DNA of 64,000 nt from Thalassotalea atypica (GTDB lineage Bacteria > Pseudomonadota > Gammaproteobacteria > Enterobacterales > Alteromonadaceae), in NCBI RefSeq assembly GCF_030295975.1, contig NZ_AP027364.1:806001-870000 (forward strand), written 5' to 3'. The position numbers were made by a program, and so were the translations under genes. How positions within the stretch are numbered: the first letter of the stretch is position 1; every line of letters starts with the position of its first letter. The notes beneath the pieces are model-generated. The model ran no database searches, was not told the origin of the DNA, and saw nothing but the letters and a program-made list of their open reading frames with translations. Below are positions 54,605 to 63,286 of this stretch, in pieces.

Positions 54605-55288
54605 ATGAACAAACTCATCTCAAGCTTATTTATTGCATCTGTGCTTTGTGGTTGCGCTTCGCCTCAACAAGCGAAAATTTTACCTGATGATCCTGATTTT
54701 GCGCCTATTTTGCCTGAAGCTGAAGAAGACTCAGTGATTCCAACGGGTTCTCTATTTAAAGTTAACTACGTTAATAATATTTATTCAGACTCTAAAGCAC
54801 ATCGAGTTGGCGACATAATTTCAGTGGTGCTAAGTGAAAGCACACAGGCAAAGAAAAATGCTAAAACAGAACTGAAAAAAGAAAACAGTGCCAACTTACA
54901 GCCAATCACAGGCTTTGGTGGTACTCCAATAAACTTCAAAGGTGACTCAATACAATTTGGTTTAGACCAAGAGTCTGATTTTAAAGGTGATTCAAAATCA
55001 GATCAGGGTAATAGTTTAAGCGGTAACATTTCTGTTCACGTGTTACGCGTTTTACCTAACGGTAATTTAATGATCCGTGGTGAGAAATGGATGACGTTGA
55101 ACAACGGTGATGAGTACATCAGACTCACCGGTATTATCAGACCGTTAGACATTAAATCGGATAATACGATTTTGTCACAAAAAATTGCTAATGCACGCAT
55201 TCAGTATGCCGGTACAGGAACTTTTGCTGACGTTCAAGAACAAGGCTGGTTGACTAAGTTTTTTAACAGCTCTTGGTGGCCGTTGTAG
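54605..55288 (+). CDS. flgH: Flagellar L-ring lipoprotein FlgH
   Basis: 227 residues. A lipoprotein signal ends at lipobox LCGC (Cys near residue 17). The mature protein forms the L ring in the outer membrane. A typical stretch is HRVGDIISVVLSE, with NGNLMIRGEKWMTLN and the closing GTGTFADVQEQGWLTKFF near the C-terminus. It is in the flgFGHIJ operon. Confidence 0.95.
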   Translation: MNKLISSLFIASVLCGCASPQQAKILPDDPDFAPILPEAEEDSVIPTGSLFKVNYVNNIYSDSKAHRVGDIISVVLSESTQAKKNAKTELKKENSANLQPITGFGGTPINFKGDSIQFGLDQESDFKGDSKSDQGNSLSGNISVHVLRVLPNGNLMIRGEKWMTLNNGDEYIRLTGIIRPLDIKSDNTILSQKIANARIQYAGTGTFADVQEQGWLTKFFNSSWWPL

Positions 55289-55314
55289 CTTATAGGTATA
55301 TGAGGAGTATCTAA

Positions 55315-56418
55315 ATGAAAATGTTAGTAAAATCATTACTAATCTCGGTATCTATAACTTTACTGTGTCTCTCAAATTCTGCATTAGCACAACGAGTTAA
55401 AGACTTGGCAGATGTACAAGGTGTGCGTTCAAACCAACTTATCGGTTACGGTCTCGTGGTAGGCTTGCCGGGCACAGGTGAGCAAAGTCCTTTTACTGAG
55501 CAAAGCTTTAAAACCATGCTCAGCAATTTCGGCATTACTATGCCGCAAAATTTAAAGCCAAAAATCAAAAACGTTGCTGCTGTTGCCGTTCATGCTGAAT
55601 TACCCGCATTTGCAAAACCAGGTCAAAAAATCGATATCACGGTTTCTTCGATGGGCAGTGCACAAAGCTTAAGAGGCGGCACACTATTGCAAACTATTCT
55701 GATGGGGCTTGACGGCAATGCTTATGCCGTTGCACAGGGCAGCTTAGTGGTCAGTGGCTTAGGGGCTGAAGGGTTAGATGGCTCTAAAATAGTTGTTAAC
55801 ACGCCTACCGTTGGCCGTATTCCAAATGGTGCTATGGTCGAGCGAGAAGTTAAATCTCCTTTTACAAGTGGTGATCACATCACGTTGAACTTACGCAGCT
55901 CTGATTTTACTACCGCAAAACGATTAGCTGATACTATCAATGATTTTGTCGCAGGAACGGCAAGGGCCGTGGACGCAACCTCAATTAAAGTATCTGCGCC
56001 AAGAGATGCCTCAGACCGCGTTAGTTTCCTGTCTATGCTCGAGAATCTAGAGTTTGAACCGGATACACCTTCTGCGAAAGTGATTGTAAACTCTCGTACA
56101 GGAACCATAGTTATTGGCTCAGAAGTGCGCTTGCTTGCCGCTGCAATTACCCATGGCGGAATTACAGTGACTATTAATGAGCAACAGGATGTGTCACAAC
56201 CAGATGCATTTGCAGAAGGGGATACAGTATTAACCAATAATTCAGTAGTTGACGTTAACCAAAACGATTCTCGCATGTTTGTATTTAACCCCGGTGTGAC
56301 ATTAGATACCTTGGTCAGAGCCATAAATGATGTGGGGGCGGGACCAGGAGATGTGATGGCCATTCTTGAAGCATTAGAGCAAGCTGGCGCATTGCGCGGT
56401 GAGCTGATCATTATTTAA
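55315..56418 (+). CDS. flgI: Flagellar P-ring protein FlgI
   Basis: 367 residues (E. coli 365). A signal peptide ends near ALA (residue 25), followed immediately by [21 protein letters not shown], the family start. FlgI forms the P ring in the peptidoglycan layer. The C-terminal [25 protein letters not shown] is equally conserved. It is 26 bp after flgH and 14 bp before flgJ. Confidence 0.97.
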   Translation: MKMLVKSLLISVSITLLCLSNSALAQRVKDLADVQGVRSNQLIGYGLVVGLPGTGEQSPFTEQSFKTMLSNFGITMPQNLKPKIKNVAAVAVHAELPAFAKPGQKIDITVSSMGSAQSLRGGTLLQTILMGLDGNAYAVAQGSLVVSGLGAEGLDGSKIVVNTPTVGRIPNGAMVEREVKSPFTSGDHITLNLRSSDFTTAKRLADTINDFVAGTARAVDATSIKVSAPRDASDRVSFLSMLENLEFEPDTPSAKVIVNSRTGTIVIGSEVRLLAAAITHGGITVTINEQQDVSQPDAFAEGDTVLTNNSVVDVNQNDSRMFVFNPGVTLDTLVRAINDVGAGPGDVMAILEALEQAGALRGELIII

Positions 56419-56432
56419 AGCGAAAAGGCTGG

Positions 56433-57443
56433 GTGATGACAATGGATACTAAATTAGCAGACGCACGCAACTTTCTTGATTTAAACGGTTTAAACTCAAT
56501 CCGTGAACAATCTCGTGGTGACGATAAGGCATCAAAGGATGCAGCGTTAAAAGAAGCTGCTCAGCAATTTGAAGGTATCTTCATGCAAATGTTGCTCAAA
56601 AGTATGCGCCAAGCTGAAGATGTTCTTGCATCAGATAGTCCATTTAATTCACAAAGCACCAAGTTTTACCGCGATATGCAAGATCAACAAATGGCACTTG
56701 AAATGTCGACTAACGGCACTTTAGGTTTATCAGACTTAATCGTTCGTCAATTAGGTGGTGATGATAGCTTTACCTCTCGCTCGGTGTTGCGTACTGAGAA
56801 TAATGATTTTAGTGTTAGAAATGCACAAGTTAATGCGAAAAGCGGTGAGCTGGATCAATTGGCTCAGCAGTTTTTCAATCTCGGACAAGCGTCAAATAAT
56901 CGTCATCAAAATAACTCAAATGCGGTTGAGGCTAACGAGCAAACCAAAAAAGACGTGTCAAATTCTCCTCAATATAAAGATCCTAAGGATTTTGTCACCG
57001 CGCTTTCAAGTTCTGCGAAAAACGTACAGCAATCCCTTGGGGTACCATTTGAGGTTGTAATCGCTCAAGCGGCCTTAGAAACTGGCTGGGGACAGAAAAT
57101 TATTAAAAATAGCGAAGGCCAAAGCTCAAATAATTTGTTTAATATTAAAGCCGACCAACGATGGGGAGGCGATAAAACAAGTAAGGAAACACTTGAATAT
57201 GAGCAAGGCACGTTGGTGAAGAAAAATGAGCCATTTCGAGTATATCAAACCATAGAAGACAGCCTCTCCGACTATGTTTCTTTTTTATCCACTGGTGAGC
57301 GTTATCAGGATGCATTATCAAAACCAGACAATGTGGAACACTTTCTGCATGGATTACAGAAAGCAGGTTATGCGACCGATCCCAATTACGCGAATAAAAT
57401 TTTAGGGACATTACGTAAAGTCACAAGCCTGCTCTCTGACTAA
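56433..57443 (+). CDS. flgJ: Flagellar rod assembly protein/muramidase FlgJ
   Basis: 336 residues, the dual-domain type. The N-terminal part (about 35-105; AAQQFEGIFMQMLLKSMRQA) is the rod-capping domain. The C-terminal part (about 185-335) is a glucosaminidase-fold muramidase that opens peptidoglycan for the rod; its catalytic Glu is in AQAALETGWG, followed by NNLFNIKAD. A low-complexity N/E-rich linker joins them. The ORF starts ATGATGACAATGG; the exact Met is uncertain by a few codons. Confidence 0.94.
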   Translation: MMTMDTKLADARNFLDLNGLNSIREQSRGDDKASKDAALKEAAQQFEGIFMQMLLKSMRQAEDVLASDSPFNSQSTKFYRDMQDQQMALEMSTNGTLGLSDLIVRQLGGDDSFTSRSVLRTENNDFSVRNAQVNAKSGELDQLAQQFFNLGQASNNRHQNNSNAVEANEQTKKDVSNSPQYKDPKDFVTALSSSAKNVQQSLGVPFEVVIAQAALETGWGQKIIKNSEGQSSNNLFNIKADQRWGGDKTSKETLEYEQGTLVKKNEPFRVYQTIEDSLSDYVSFLSTGERYQDALSKPDNVEHFLHGLQKAGYATDPNYANKILGTLRKVTSLLSD

Positions 57444-57493
57444 ATGTAGCGCAAAGGTTTCGAGCGATTTCGAGACTTTTAGGAGTGTAGGAC

Positions 57494-59503
57494 ATGTCTA
57501 TCAATTTGTACCAAACTGGCGTCAGCGGTTTATTAGCGGCGCAGCAACAGTTGGCTACAACTGGCCACAACATTGCCAATGTAAATACTGAGGGATACAA
57601 CCGTCAGCGTGCTGAGCAACAAGCTGCAGTTGGAGACCCTTTTGGTAACAACTTTCTTGGTTCTGGTACGTACATTCAAGACGTTACGCGCATTTATAAT
57701 CAATTTTCCTATAAAGAACAGTTGTTAGCTACTAGTACTCTAGGTGGCGCAGAATCATCACATGAAAGCTTAAATCAATTGAATGAAATTATGAGCTTTT
57801 CTGGAAATGCGGTGATGAATTCAATTGATCGATTTTATCAAGCCGTTAACGGTATTGCCGACAACCCCAGTGATTTGGGACTACGCAGTATTGCACTAAC
57901 CCAAGCTGAAATTTTGGCGTCGGATTTTAATTCACTGAACGAAAACTTTGATCAACTAGAAAAATCTAATAACGGTGAAATAGATCAAATTGCTAAGCAA
58001 ATTTCTGAAATATCGGTTGAGCTGGCTAAGATCAATGAAGCCATATTACAAAACGATAGCTTTTCTACATCAGGTCAACCTAATGACTTGTTAGACAAAC
58101 GTGACATCTTAGTCACTGAGCTAGGGCAATACGCGAAAGTAAACACGGTTACAGATCAAAATGGCGTTATGACCGTAATGATTGGTGGCGGAAATACGTT
58201 AGTTGCAGGCATCACAGCCTTAACTGTAGAAGTTAACGCAGGTGATCCAGATCCTAATCAAACTACATTGTCGCTAGTCGGCCCCAATAGTAAGGTGGCG
58301 ATCGATGAGCGCTCTATTGGCGGCTCATTAGGCGCCAAAATTTCATTTCGTGACAATGATCTTATGCAGATTCGAAGCGAAATTAATCGTATCGCCATGG
58401 GAATCTCTGAAACCTTAAATGCAGCTCAAGCAGATGGCTTAGACCTGAATCAGCAGCAAGGCAAAAACATATTTACTGATATAAATGCGCCGGTATTGGC
58501 AAGCTCTCGAGTTTTAGAGCTATCAGGAAATTCCGCTGGTGTCAGTGCGATAGTGAATATTACCGATATTACGTTAGTGCCGACGGATGAATTTGAAATT
58601 CAATATGACGGTGCCAACTATCAAATGACAAACAAACGTGATGGCACAGTAACTAACCTAGGCGCTGCAGGCAGCGGTACCTATGCAACGGCATTTGGTT
58701 TTGAGTTCGTTGAGACTGGCGCGGCCCCAGTAGCTGGCGATGCTTTTGTCATTCGTCCTACAGAAAACAGTGCATCTTTAATAGCTGTTACCCTTAATGA
58801 CGGCTCAGGAATTGCGGCAAGTGCAGCCATTGAAATTCAGCCATCAGACAACAATGTTAGTGCGGGTAAAGTTGAAATTACTAATATGTCAGATCCTGTA
58901 GCGGCGAGAGCGATGATGCCAATGCGTGTCGATGTGTTGGAAAATCCTCCAGGCTCAGGCACTTACACTTATCAATTGTATGATAATGCGGGGGTAGCAA
59001 CAGGCCCTCTTACGAGTTACACACCGCCTGTACCGCCAACAGCGGTGTTTGATGTTCCTGCATTACCTGCACTGCCACCAGCAGCAGCAGGCACAGGCCT
59101 ATTCACCATTGAAATTTCCGGTACTCCTTCTGGCTCATTCCCATCATCACCAGAACAATTTGTGATTGCAGATGCATTCGGCGTCGGTAATGGCAACAAT
59201 GCAGTGACCATGGCACTGACACAAGAAGCAGGTGTACTAAATTCAGGGAACGAAACCTTCACTCAAAGTTTAGGTATCTCCACAGCAGATGTTGGCTCAA
59301 AAGCAAAATCTGCAGAGCTTGTTTCAGAAACCGCAGAGTCTTTACATACACAAGCGTTTAATCGAAATCAGGCAACATCTGGGGTTAACCTAGATGAAGA
59401 AGCGGCTAATTTAATGCGATTCCAGCAAGCCTATCAGGCGGCGTCTCAAATTATTTCGACAGCCAATACTATATTCGACACGCTACTTTCTGTAGCAAGG
59501 TAG
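57494..59503 (+). CDS. flgK: Flagellar hook-associated protein 1 FlgK
   Basis: 669 residues. The first junction protein between hook and filament. The N-terminus LYQTGVSGLLAAQQQLATTGHNIANVNTEGYNRQ and the C-terminal NLMRFQQAYQAASQIISTANTIFDTLL are the conserved coiled ends. The central region is long and variable. Around residues 505-540 it holds a proline/alanine-rich stretch (PPVPPTAVFDVPALPALPP), probably a flexible surface loop. Its chaperone FlgN is encoded in the same cluster. flgL follows after 9 bp. Confidence 0.95.
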   Translation: MSINLYQTGVSGLLAAQQQLATTGHNIANVNTEGYNRQRAEQQAAVGDPFGNNFLGSGTYIQDVTRIYNQFSYKEQLLATSTLGGAESSHESLNQLNEIMSFSGNAVMNSIDRFYQAVNGIADNPSDLGLRSIALTQAEILASDFNSLNENFDQLEKSNNGEIDQIAKQISEISVELAKINEAILQNDSFSTSGQPNDLLDKRDILVTELGQYAKVNTVTDQNGVMTVMIGGGNTLVAGITALTVEVNAGDPDPNQTTLSLVGPNSKVAIDERSIGGSLGAKISFRDNDLMQIRSEINRIAMGISETLNAAQADGLDLNQQQGKNIFTDINAPVLASSRVLELSGNSAGVSAIVNITDITLVPTDEFEIQYDGANYQMTNKRDGTVTNLGAAGSGTYATAFGFEFVETGAAPVAGDAFVIRPTENSASLIAVTLNDGSGIAASAAIEIQPSDNNVSAGKVEITNMSDPVAARAMMPMRVDVLENPPGSGTYTYQLYDNAGVATGPLTSYTPPVPPTAVFDVPALPALPPAAAGTGLFTIEISGTPSGSFPSSPEQFVIADAFGVGNGNNAVTMALTQEAGVLNSGNETFTQSLGISTADVGSKAKSAELVSETAESLHTQAFNRNQATSGVNLDEEAANLMRFQQAYQAASQIISTANTIFDTLLSVAR

Positions 59504-59512
59504 GGATTTTTT

Positions 59513-60730
59513 ATGCGCGTTTCAACAGCTCAATTTTATTTTCAAAATAGTTTGCAACTGAGTAATCAGCAATCGAATGTGAACGATCAAATAAAGTATA
59601 TTTCTAGTGGTAAAGACGTGTTGACTGCTAAAGATGATGCTGTTGCTTACGGCACATTGACAGGCTACAAAAGTGAGCTTGGAAATATAGACAAATATCA
59701 ACGAAATATTACGCAGGCTGAAAATAGAAACAGTTTGCAAGACACCTCTTTCGATAATGCTGAACGAGTTCTTCAGCAACTAAAGCAGACTTTTATTCAG
59801 GCAAATAATGGTACATTGTCAGATGAAGACTTAGCGTCATTAGGCGATTTAATTCTGAACAGTCAGAGCGAACTCCTTGATGTAGCGAATTCTAAAGATG
59901 AAACAGGCGGTTATATATTCTCTGGTTATCAAATTGATGTGCAGCCATTCGCCATCCAACCAGACAATACTGTCTCTTATCAAGGTGATAGTGGTGTAAG
60001 AGAGCTTCAAATCGCTAAAAATGTCATGGTTGAAACAAATCAACCAGGCGATGATGCATTTGTAAATGTTAAAAATGCGCTGGGTGATTTTTCACCAATA
60101 TACAATACAAATACATCAGGGATTTCAGTTAATAAAGCTGAAATTAATAACCCTAGTTTGAATAATGTTACACCGGGCGCAGGTTATCCGCCTAACTATA
60201 ATTTTTCTTTCACATCTTCTACAGATTTAACGGTAACAGACGCTGACGGTGACGTCATGTTTAATACCACAACATACACCCCAGGGCAGTTGATTTCCTT
60301 ACCGAATGGAATGGAAGTTCAAATAAACGGCAACCCATTGCCGGGCGACAACTTTGACCTTGCACCAGAGCAAAATATAAGTGTGTTTGACACTGTTAAG
60401 CGTGCAATTGATTGGGTGAGTGTTGGTGCTAATCCTACGAACTCTGCTCAACATGCCGTTGACTACGGTGAAATACTCGAGCAAATAGACGCGTCACTTA
60501 ACCACATTACGTCTAGAAGAACAGAAGCAGGTGTAAGGCTTCAACTTATTGAAAATCAAGGTGATAATCATCAGGATACGGTGCTTTACCTGGAGCAAGG
60601 TCGTTCAAATATTGAAGACTTGGATTTTGCAAAAGCGGTTGCAACCTTTGAGCAATCACAGGTTGCACTACAAGCCGCGCAGCAAACATTTGTTCAAGTG
60701 AAAAATTTGAGTTTGTTTAACTATATTTAA
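59513..60730 (+). CDS. flgL: Flagellar hook-associated protein 3 FlgL
   Basis: 405 residues, flagellin-like at both ends: N-terminal RVSTAQFYFQNSLQLSNQQSN...ISSGKDVLTAKDDAVAYG and C-terminal EDLDFAKAVATFEQSQVALQAAQQTFVQVKNLSLFNYI. It is the second junction protein between hook and filament and an export client of FlgN. It is probably co-transcribed with flgK. Confidence 0.95.
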   Translation: MRVSTAQFYFQNSLQLSNQQSNVNDQIKYISSGKDVLTAKDDAVAYGTLTGYKSELGNIDKYQRNITQAENRNSLQDTSFDNAERVLQQLKQTFIQANNGTLSDEDLASLGDLILNSQSELLDVANSKDETGGYIFSGYQIDVQPFAIQPDNTVSYQGDSGVRELQIAKNVMVETNQPGDDAFVNVKNALGDFSPIYNTNTSGISVNKAEINNPSLNNVTPGAGYPPNYNFSFTSSTDLTVTDADGDVMFNTTTYTPGQLISLPNGMEVQINGNPLPGDNFDLAPEQNISVFDTVKRAIDWVSVGANPTNSAQHAVDYGEILEQIDASLNHITSRRTEAGVRLQLIENQGDNHQDTVLYLEQGRSNIEDLDFAKAVATFEQSQVALQAAQQTFVQVKNLSLFNYI

Positions 60731-60734
60731 TTAT

Positions 60735-60750
60735 TGGCACGCATGATGCT
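60735..60750 (+). promoter_or_regulatory. Sigma54 promoter of the first flagellin gene
   Basis: TGGCACG-CATG-ATGCT: GG at 60736-60737, GC at 60748-60749, 10 nt apart. The -24 half is perfect and the -12 half has one mismatch. It lies about 110 bp before the flagellin start. Confidence 0.82.
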
Positions 60751-60846
60751 TTATTAATTATGCGTCAATAAAATAATGAACTGTGGTTCCTACATAATGT
60801 TGTTATCAGCAATGAACCACTACCTAAAACTTAGGAGATGATAGCA

Positions 60847-61668
60847 ATGGCTTTAGTCGTAAACAGTAATATTGCATCTTTGAATGCTCAGCGCCAATTA
60901 AGTCGCTCAACAGATGACTTACAGGTTAATTTTCAACGTTTATCATCTGGTAAACGAATCAACAGTGCAAAAGATGATGCAGCGGGCCTGCAGATATCTA
61001 GTCGTTTAACTGCACAAATAAATGGTTTAAACCAGGCTGCTCGTAATGCTAATGATGGTATTTCATTGGCTCAAACAGCTGAAGGGGCATTGGACGAATA
61101 TACTAATGCTTTACAGCGTATGCGTACGCTTGCTGTACAGGCATCTAATGGTTCTAATAATACAAGTGACAGAGCTGCACTGCAGGCTGAGTATGCGGAA
61201 TTAGCAAGTGAATTAACCCGCATTGGTCAAGATACAGAGTTTGGTGGTGTACAGCTATTGACTGGTAGTTATGATGAAGGATTCCAGATTGGTGCTAATG
61301 CTGGCCAAGTCATCTCAATCACGATTTCGCAGAATTTTAATGCTACCTCTATTGTGGCTGGTGGTGTTGGTTCCATTGGTGGATTCTCTGCAGCACAAAG
61401 TGCAATTGATCGAATGGATACCGCATTGAAGAATGTAAATGACGTTCGCGCTGAACTTGGTGCGAAACAAAACCGTTTCTCTTCAATTATTCGAAGTAAC
61501 ACAAATACAGCTGAAAATGTTTCAGCATCGCGATCACGTATCGAAGATACAGACTTTGCTCATGAATCCGCAGCGCTTGCAAGAACAACAGTATTGCAAC
61601 AGGCTTCAAGTTCAATGTTAGCGCAGGCTAATCAGCAGCCGCAAATAGCGTTATCCCTATTACAATAA
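60847..61668 (+). CDS. Flagellin (first copy)
   Basis: 273 residues. Filament subunit with the conserved N-terminal ([40 protein letters not shown]) and C-terminal ([36 protein letters not shown]) D0/D1 domains and a short central region, typical of polar-flagellum flagellins of Vibrio and Alteromonadales. The ATG at 60847 is chosen because AGGAG is 9 nt upstream; the ATG at 60838 abuts the ribosome site. It is preceded by a sigma54-type promoter and followed by a strong terminator, unlike the second copy, which has a sigma28 promoter. Confidence 0.95.
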   Translation: MALVVNSNIASLNAQRQLSRSTDDLQVNFQRLSSGKRINSAKDDAAGLQISSRLTAQINGLNQAARNANDGISLAQTAEGALDEYTNALQRMRTLAVQASNGSNNTSDRAALQAEYAELASELTRIGQDTEFGGVQLLTGSYDEGFQIGANAGQVISITISQNFNATSIVAGGVGSIGGFSAAQSAIDRMDTALKNVNDVRAELGAKQNRFSSIIRSNTNTAENVSASRSRIEDTDFAHESAALARTTVLQQASSSMLAQANQQPQIALSLLQ

Positions 61669-61693
61669 TAGATATTTATAGTTTCTATTGCAT

Positions 61694-61720
61694 AAAAAAC
61701 CTTCTTTGGAAGGTTTTTTT
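61694..61720 (+). terminator. Terminator after the first flagellin gene
   Basis: An 11-bp stem AAAAAACCTTC (61694-61704) with GAAGGTTTTTT (61709-61719), a 4-nt loop and a T run. Confidence 0.92.
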
Positions 61721-61785
61721 ATGCAAAAAAATCAGTTACTTGAATAATTTTAGTGAATTTTTTTAACTATTTTCATAAAAAAGCT

Positions 61786-61812
61786 TAAAGCTTTTTAAAA
61801 ACCGCCCGATAA
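61786..61812 (+). promoter_or_regulatory. Sigma28 (FliA) promoter of the second flagellin gene
   Basis: TAAAGCTT (61786-61793), 11-nt spacer, CCCGATAA (61805-61812). It matches TAAAGTTT-N11-GCCGATAA with one change in each half and exact spacing, about 80 bp before the ATG. Confidence 0.87.
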
Positions 61813-61893
61813 AGTTTACAAGAGGCGAATACAGAAAATTTGATGGCCTCGTAAGTTAACACTAATTTAGGGAGTTATTCCCGGAGGTATATC

Positions 61894-62712
61894 ATGGCTT
61901 TAGTAGTAAATAGTAATATCGCGTCACTTAATTCACAGCGTCAATTAGCTCGTTCTACAGAGGATTTGTCGACAAGTTATCAGCGTTTATCGTCAGGTAA
62001 GCGAATCAATAGTGCAAGAGACGATGCTGCGGGTCTACAAATTTCTTCGCGTTTAACCGCTCAAATTAACGGTCTTAACCAAGCAAGTCGTAACGCTAAC
62101 GATGCGATTTCTTTAGCACAAACTGCTGAAGGTGCATTGGATGAGTATACAAATACACTACAACGTATGCGTACGTTGGCTGTACAGTCATCAAACGGCT
62201 CTAACAATACAAGTGACAGAACAGCTCTTCAAGCAGAATACGCAGAGCTAGAAAGTGAGTTAACCCGTATTTCTGATGATACAGAGTTTGGTGGCGTTTC
62301 CTTGCTAAATGGTTCTTATGATGAAGGTTTCCAAATCGGTGCCAATAAAGGACAAGTGATTTCAATTACTATTACACAAAACTTTGACGCAGCTTCAATC
62401 GTTGCGGGTGGTGTTGGTTCCATTGGTGGATTCTCTGCAGCACAAAGTGCAATTGATAAAATGGACTCAGCATTAGCAGCAGTGAATGGTGTTCGTGCTG
62501 ATTTAGGTGCTAAGCAAAACCGTTTCTCTTCAATCATTCGTTCAAATGATAACACTGCAGAAAATGTATCGGCGTCTCGTTCACGTATTGAAGATACAGA
62601 CTTTGCCGCTGAATCAGCTAGACTAGCAAGAACAACAGTATTGCAACAGGCTTCAAGCTCAATGCTAGCACAAGCTAACCAGCAACCACAGATAGCATTA
62701 TCACTACTATAA
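61894..62712 (+). CDS. Flagellin (second copy)
   Basis: 272 residues, very similar to the first copy throughout (for example the same [13 protein letters not shown] start and [13 protein letters not shown] centre). It differs in scattered positions such as STEDLSTSYQRL and ESELTRISDD. The two proteins would co-assemble in one filament. A GGAGG ribosome site lies 7 nt before the ATG, and a sigma28 promoter lies upstream. Short stretches of complete nucleotide identity with the first copy suggest gene conversion. Confidence 0.95.
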   Translation: MALVVNSNIASLNSQRQLARSTEDLSTSYQRLSSGKRINSARDDAAGLQISSRLTAQINGLNQASRNANDAISLAQTAEGALDEYTNTLQRMRTLAVQSSNGSNNTSDRTALQAEYAELESELTRISDDTEFGGVSLLNGSYDEGFQIGANKGQVISITITQNFDAASIVAGGVGSIGGFSAAQSAIDKMDSALAAVNGVRADLGAKQNRFSSIIRSNDNTAENVSASRSRIEDTDFAAESARLARTTVLQQASSSMLAQANQQPQIALSLL

Positions 62713-62742
62713 TTAGTTAAGTAGAGTGTTATTTAGAAAAGT

Positions 62743-62773
62743 AGTGACACTGTCGTAAGAGAGTGTCACTTTT
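62743..62773 (+). terminator. Hairpin after the second flagellin gene
   Basis: A 9-bp stem (AGTGACACT 62743-62751 with AGTGTCACT 62762-62770), a 10-nt loop and a short T run. It is probably a partial terminator that lets some transcription into flaG. Confidence 0.65.
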
Positions 62774-62796
62774 GTATTTATTAAGAGGAGTTAATT

Positions 62797-63264
62797 ATGG
62801 CATCGTCAGTATCTATAGACAGTTCCAATCAATTGCTCTCTGAAGTGTCATCTAGCACCGGTAAGGTGTTGAAGCAGCCTGAGAAGATCGGCGGAGATAA
62901 AGTCTACCAAGGTGGCGAGTTATTGCCGACAGCCGAAGATGCAGGAACTGTGTCATCAGTTGATTTACTTGATAAAGCAGTTGCAGAGAGCAGTAAGCAA
63001 GAAAATTCTAAAAAATCAGACAGTGAGCAGCTTGATAAAGCGGTTGAAATAGTGTCTGAATTCATGAATTTACCGATGAAAAATGTCAACTTCTTGACTG
63101 ATGATTCATCTGCGAAGACTGTCATCAAAGTGTTTGATTCTGAGAGTCAAGAATTAATCAAACAATTCCCTTCAGAAGAAGTGTTAGAGATAGCACAGCG
63201 GATATTGCAGATACGTGAAGATGTCGGCAAGAAAACTGGTATACTTCTTGATGAAAAAGTTTAA
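62797..63264 (+). CDS. flaG: FlaG-family flagellar protein
   Basis: 155 residues. The N-terminal half is serine/lysine-rich and disordered. The C-terminal half (AVEIVSEFMNLPMKNVNFLTDD.. and KVFDSESQELIKQFPSEEVLEIAQRI) matches the FlaG family found between flagellin and fliD in Vibrio, Aeromonas and Pseudomonas. It influences filament length or structure. An AGAGGAG ribosome site supports the start. No separate promoter was seen. Confidence 0.92.
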   Translation: MASSVSIDSSNQLLSEVSSSTGKVLKQPEKIGGDKVYQGGELLPTAEDAGTVSSVDLLDKAVAESSKQENSKKSDSEQLDKAVEIVSEFMNLPMKNVNFLTDDSSAKTVIKVFDSESQELIKQFPSEEVLEIAQRILQIREDVGKKTGILLDEKV

Positions 63265-63286
63265 GTAAGCATTTTGGGAGCCAGTT

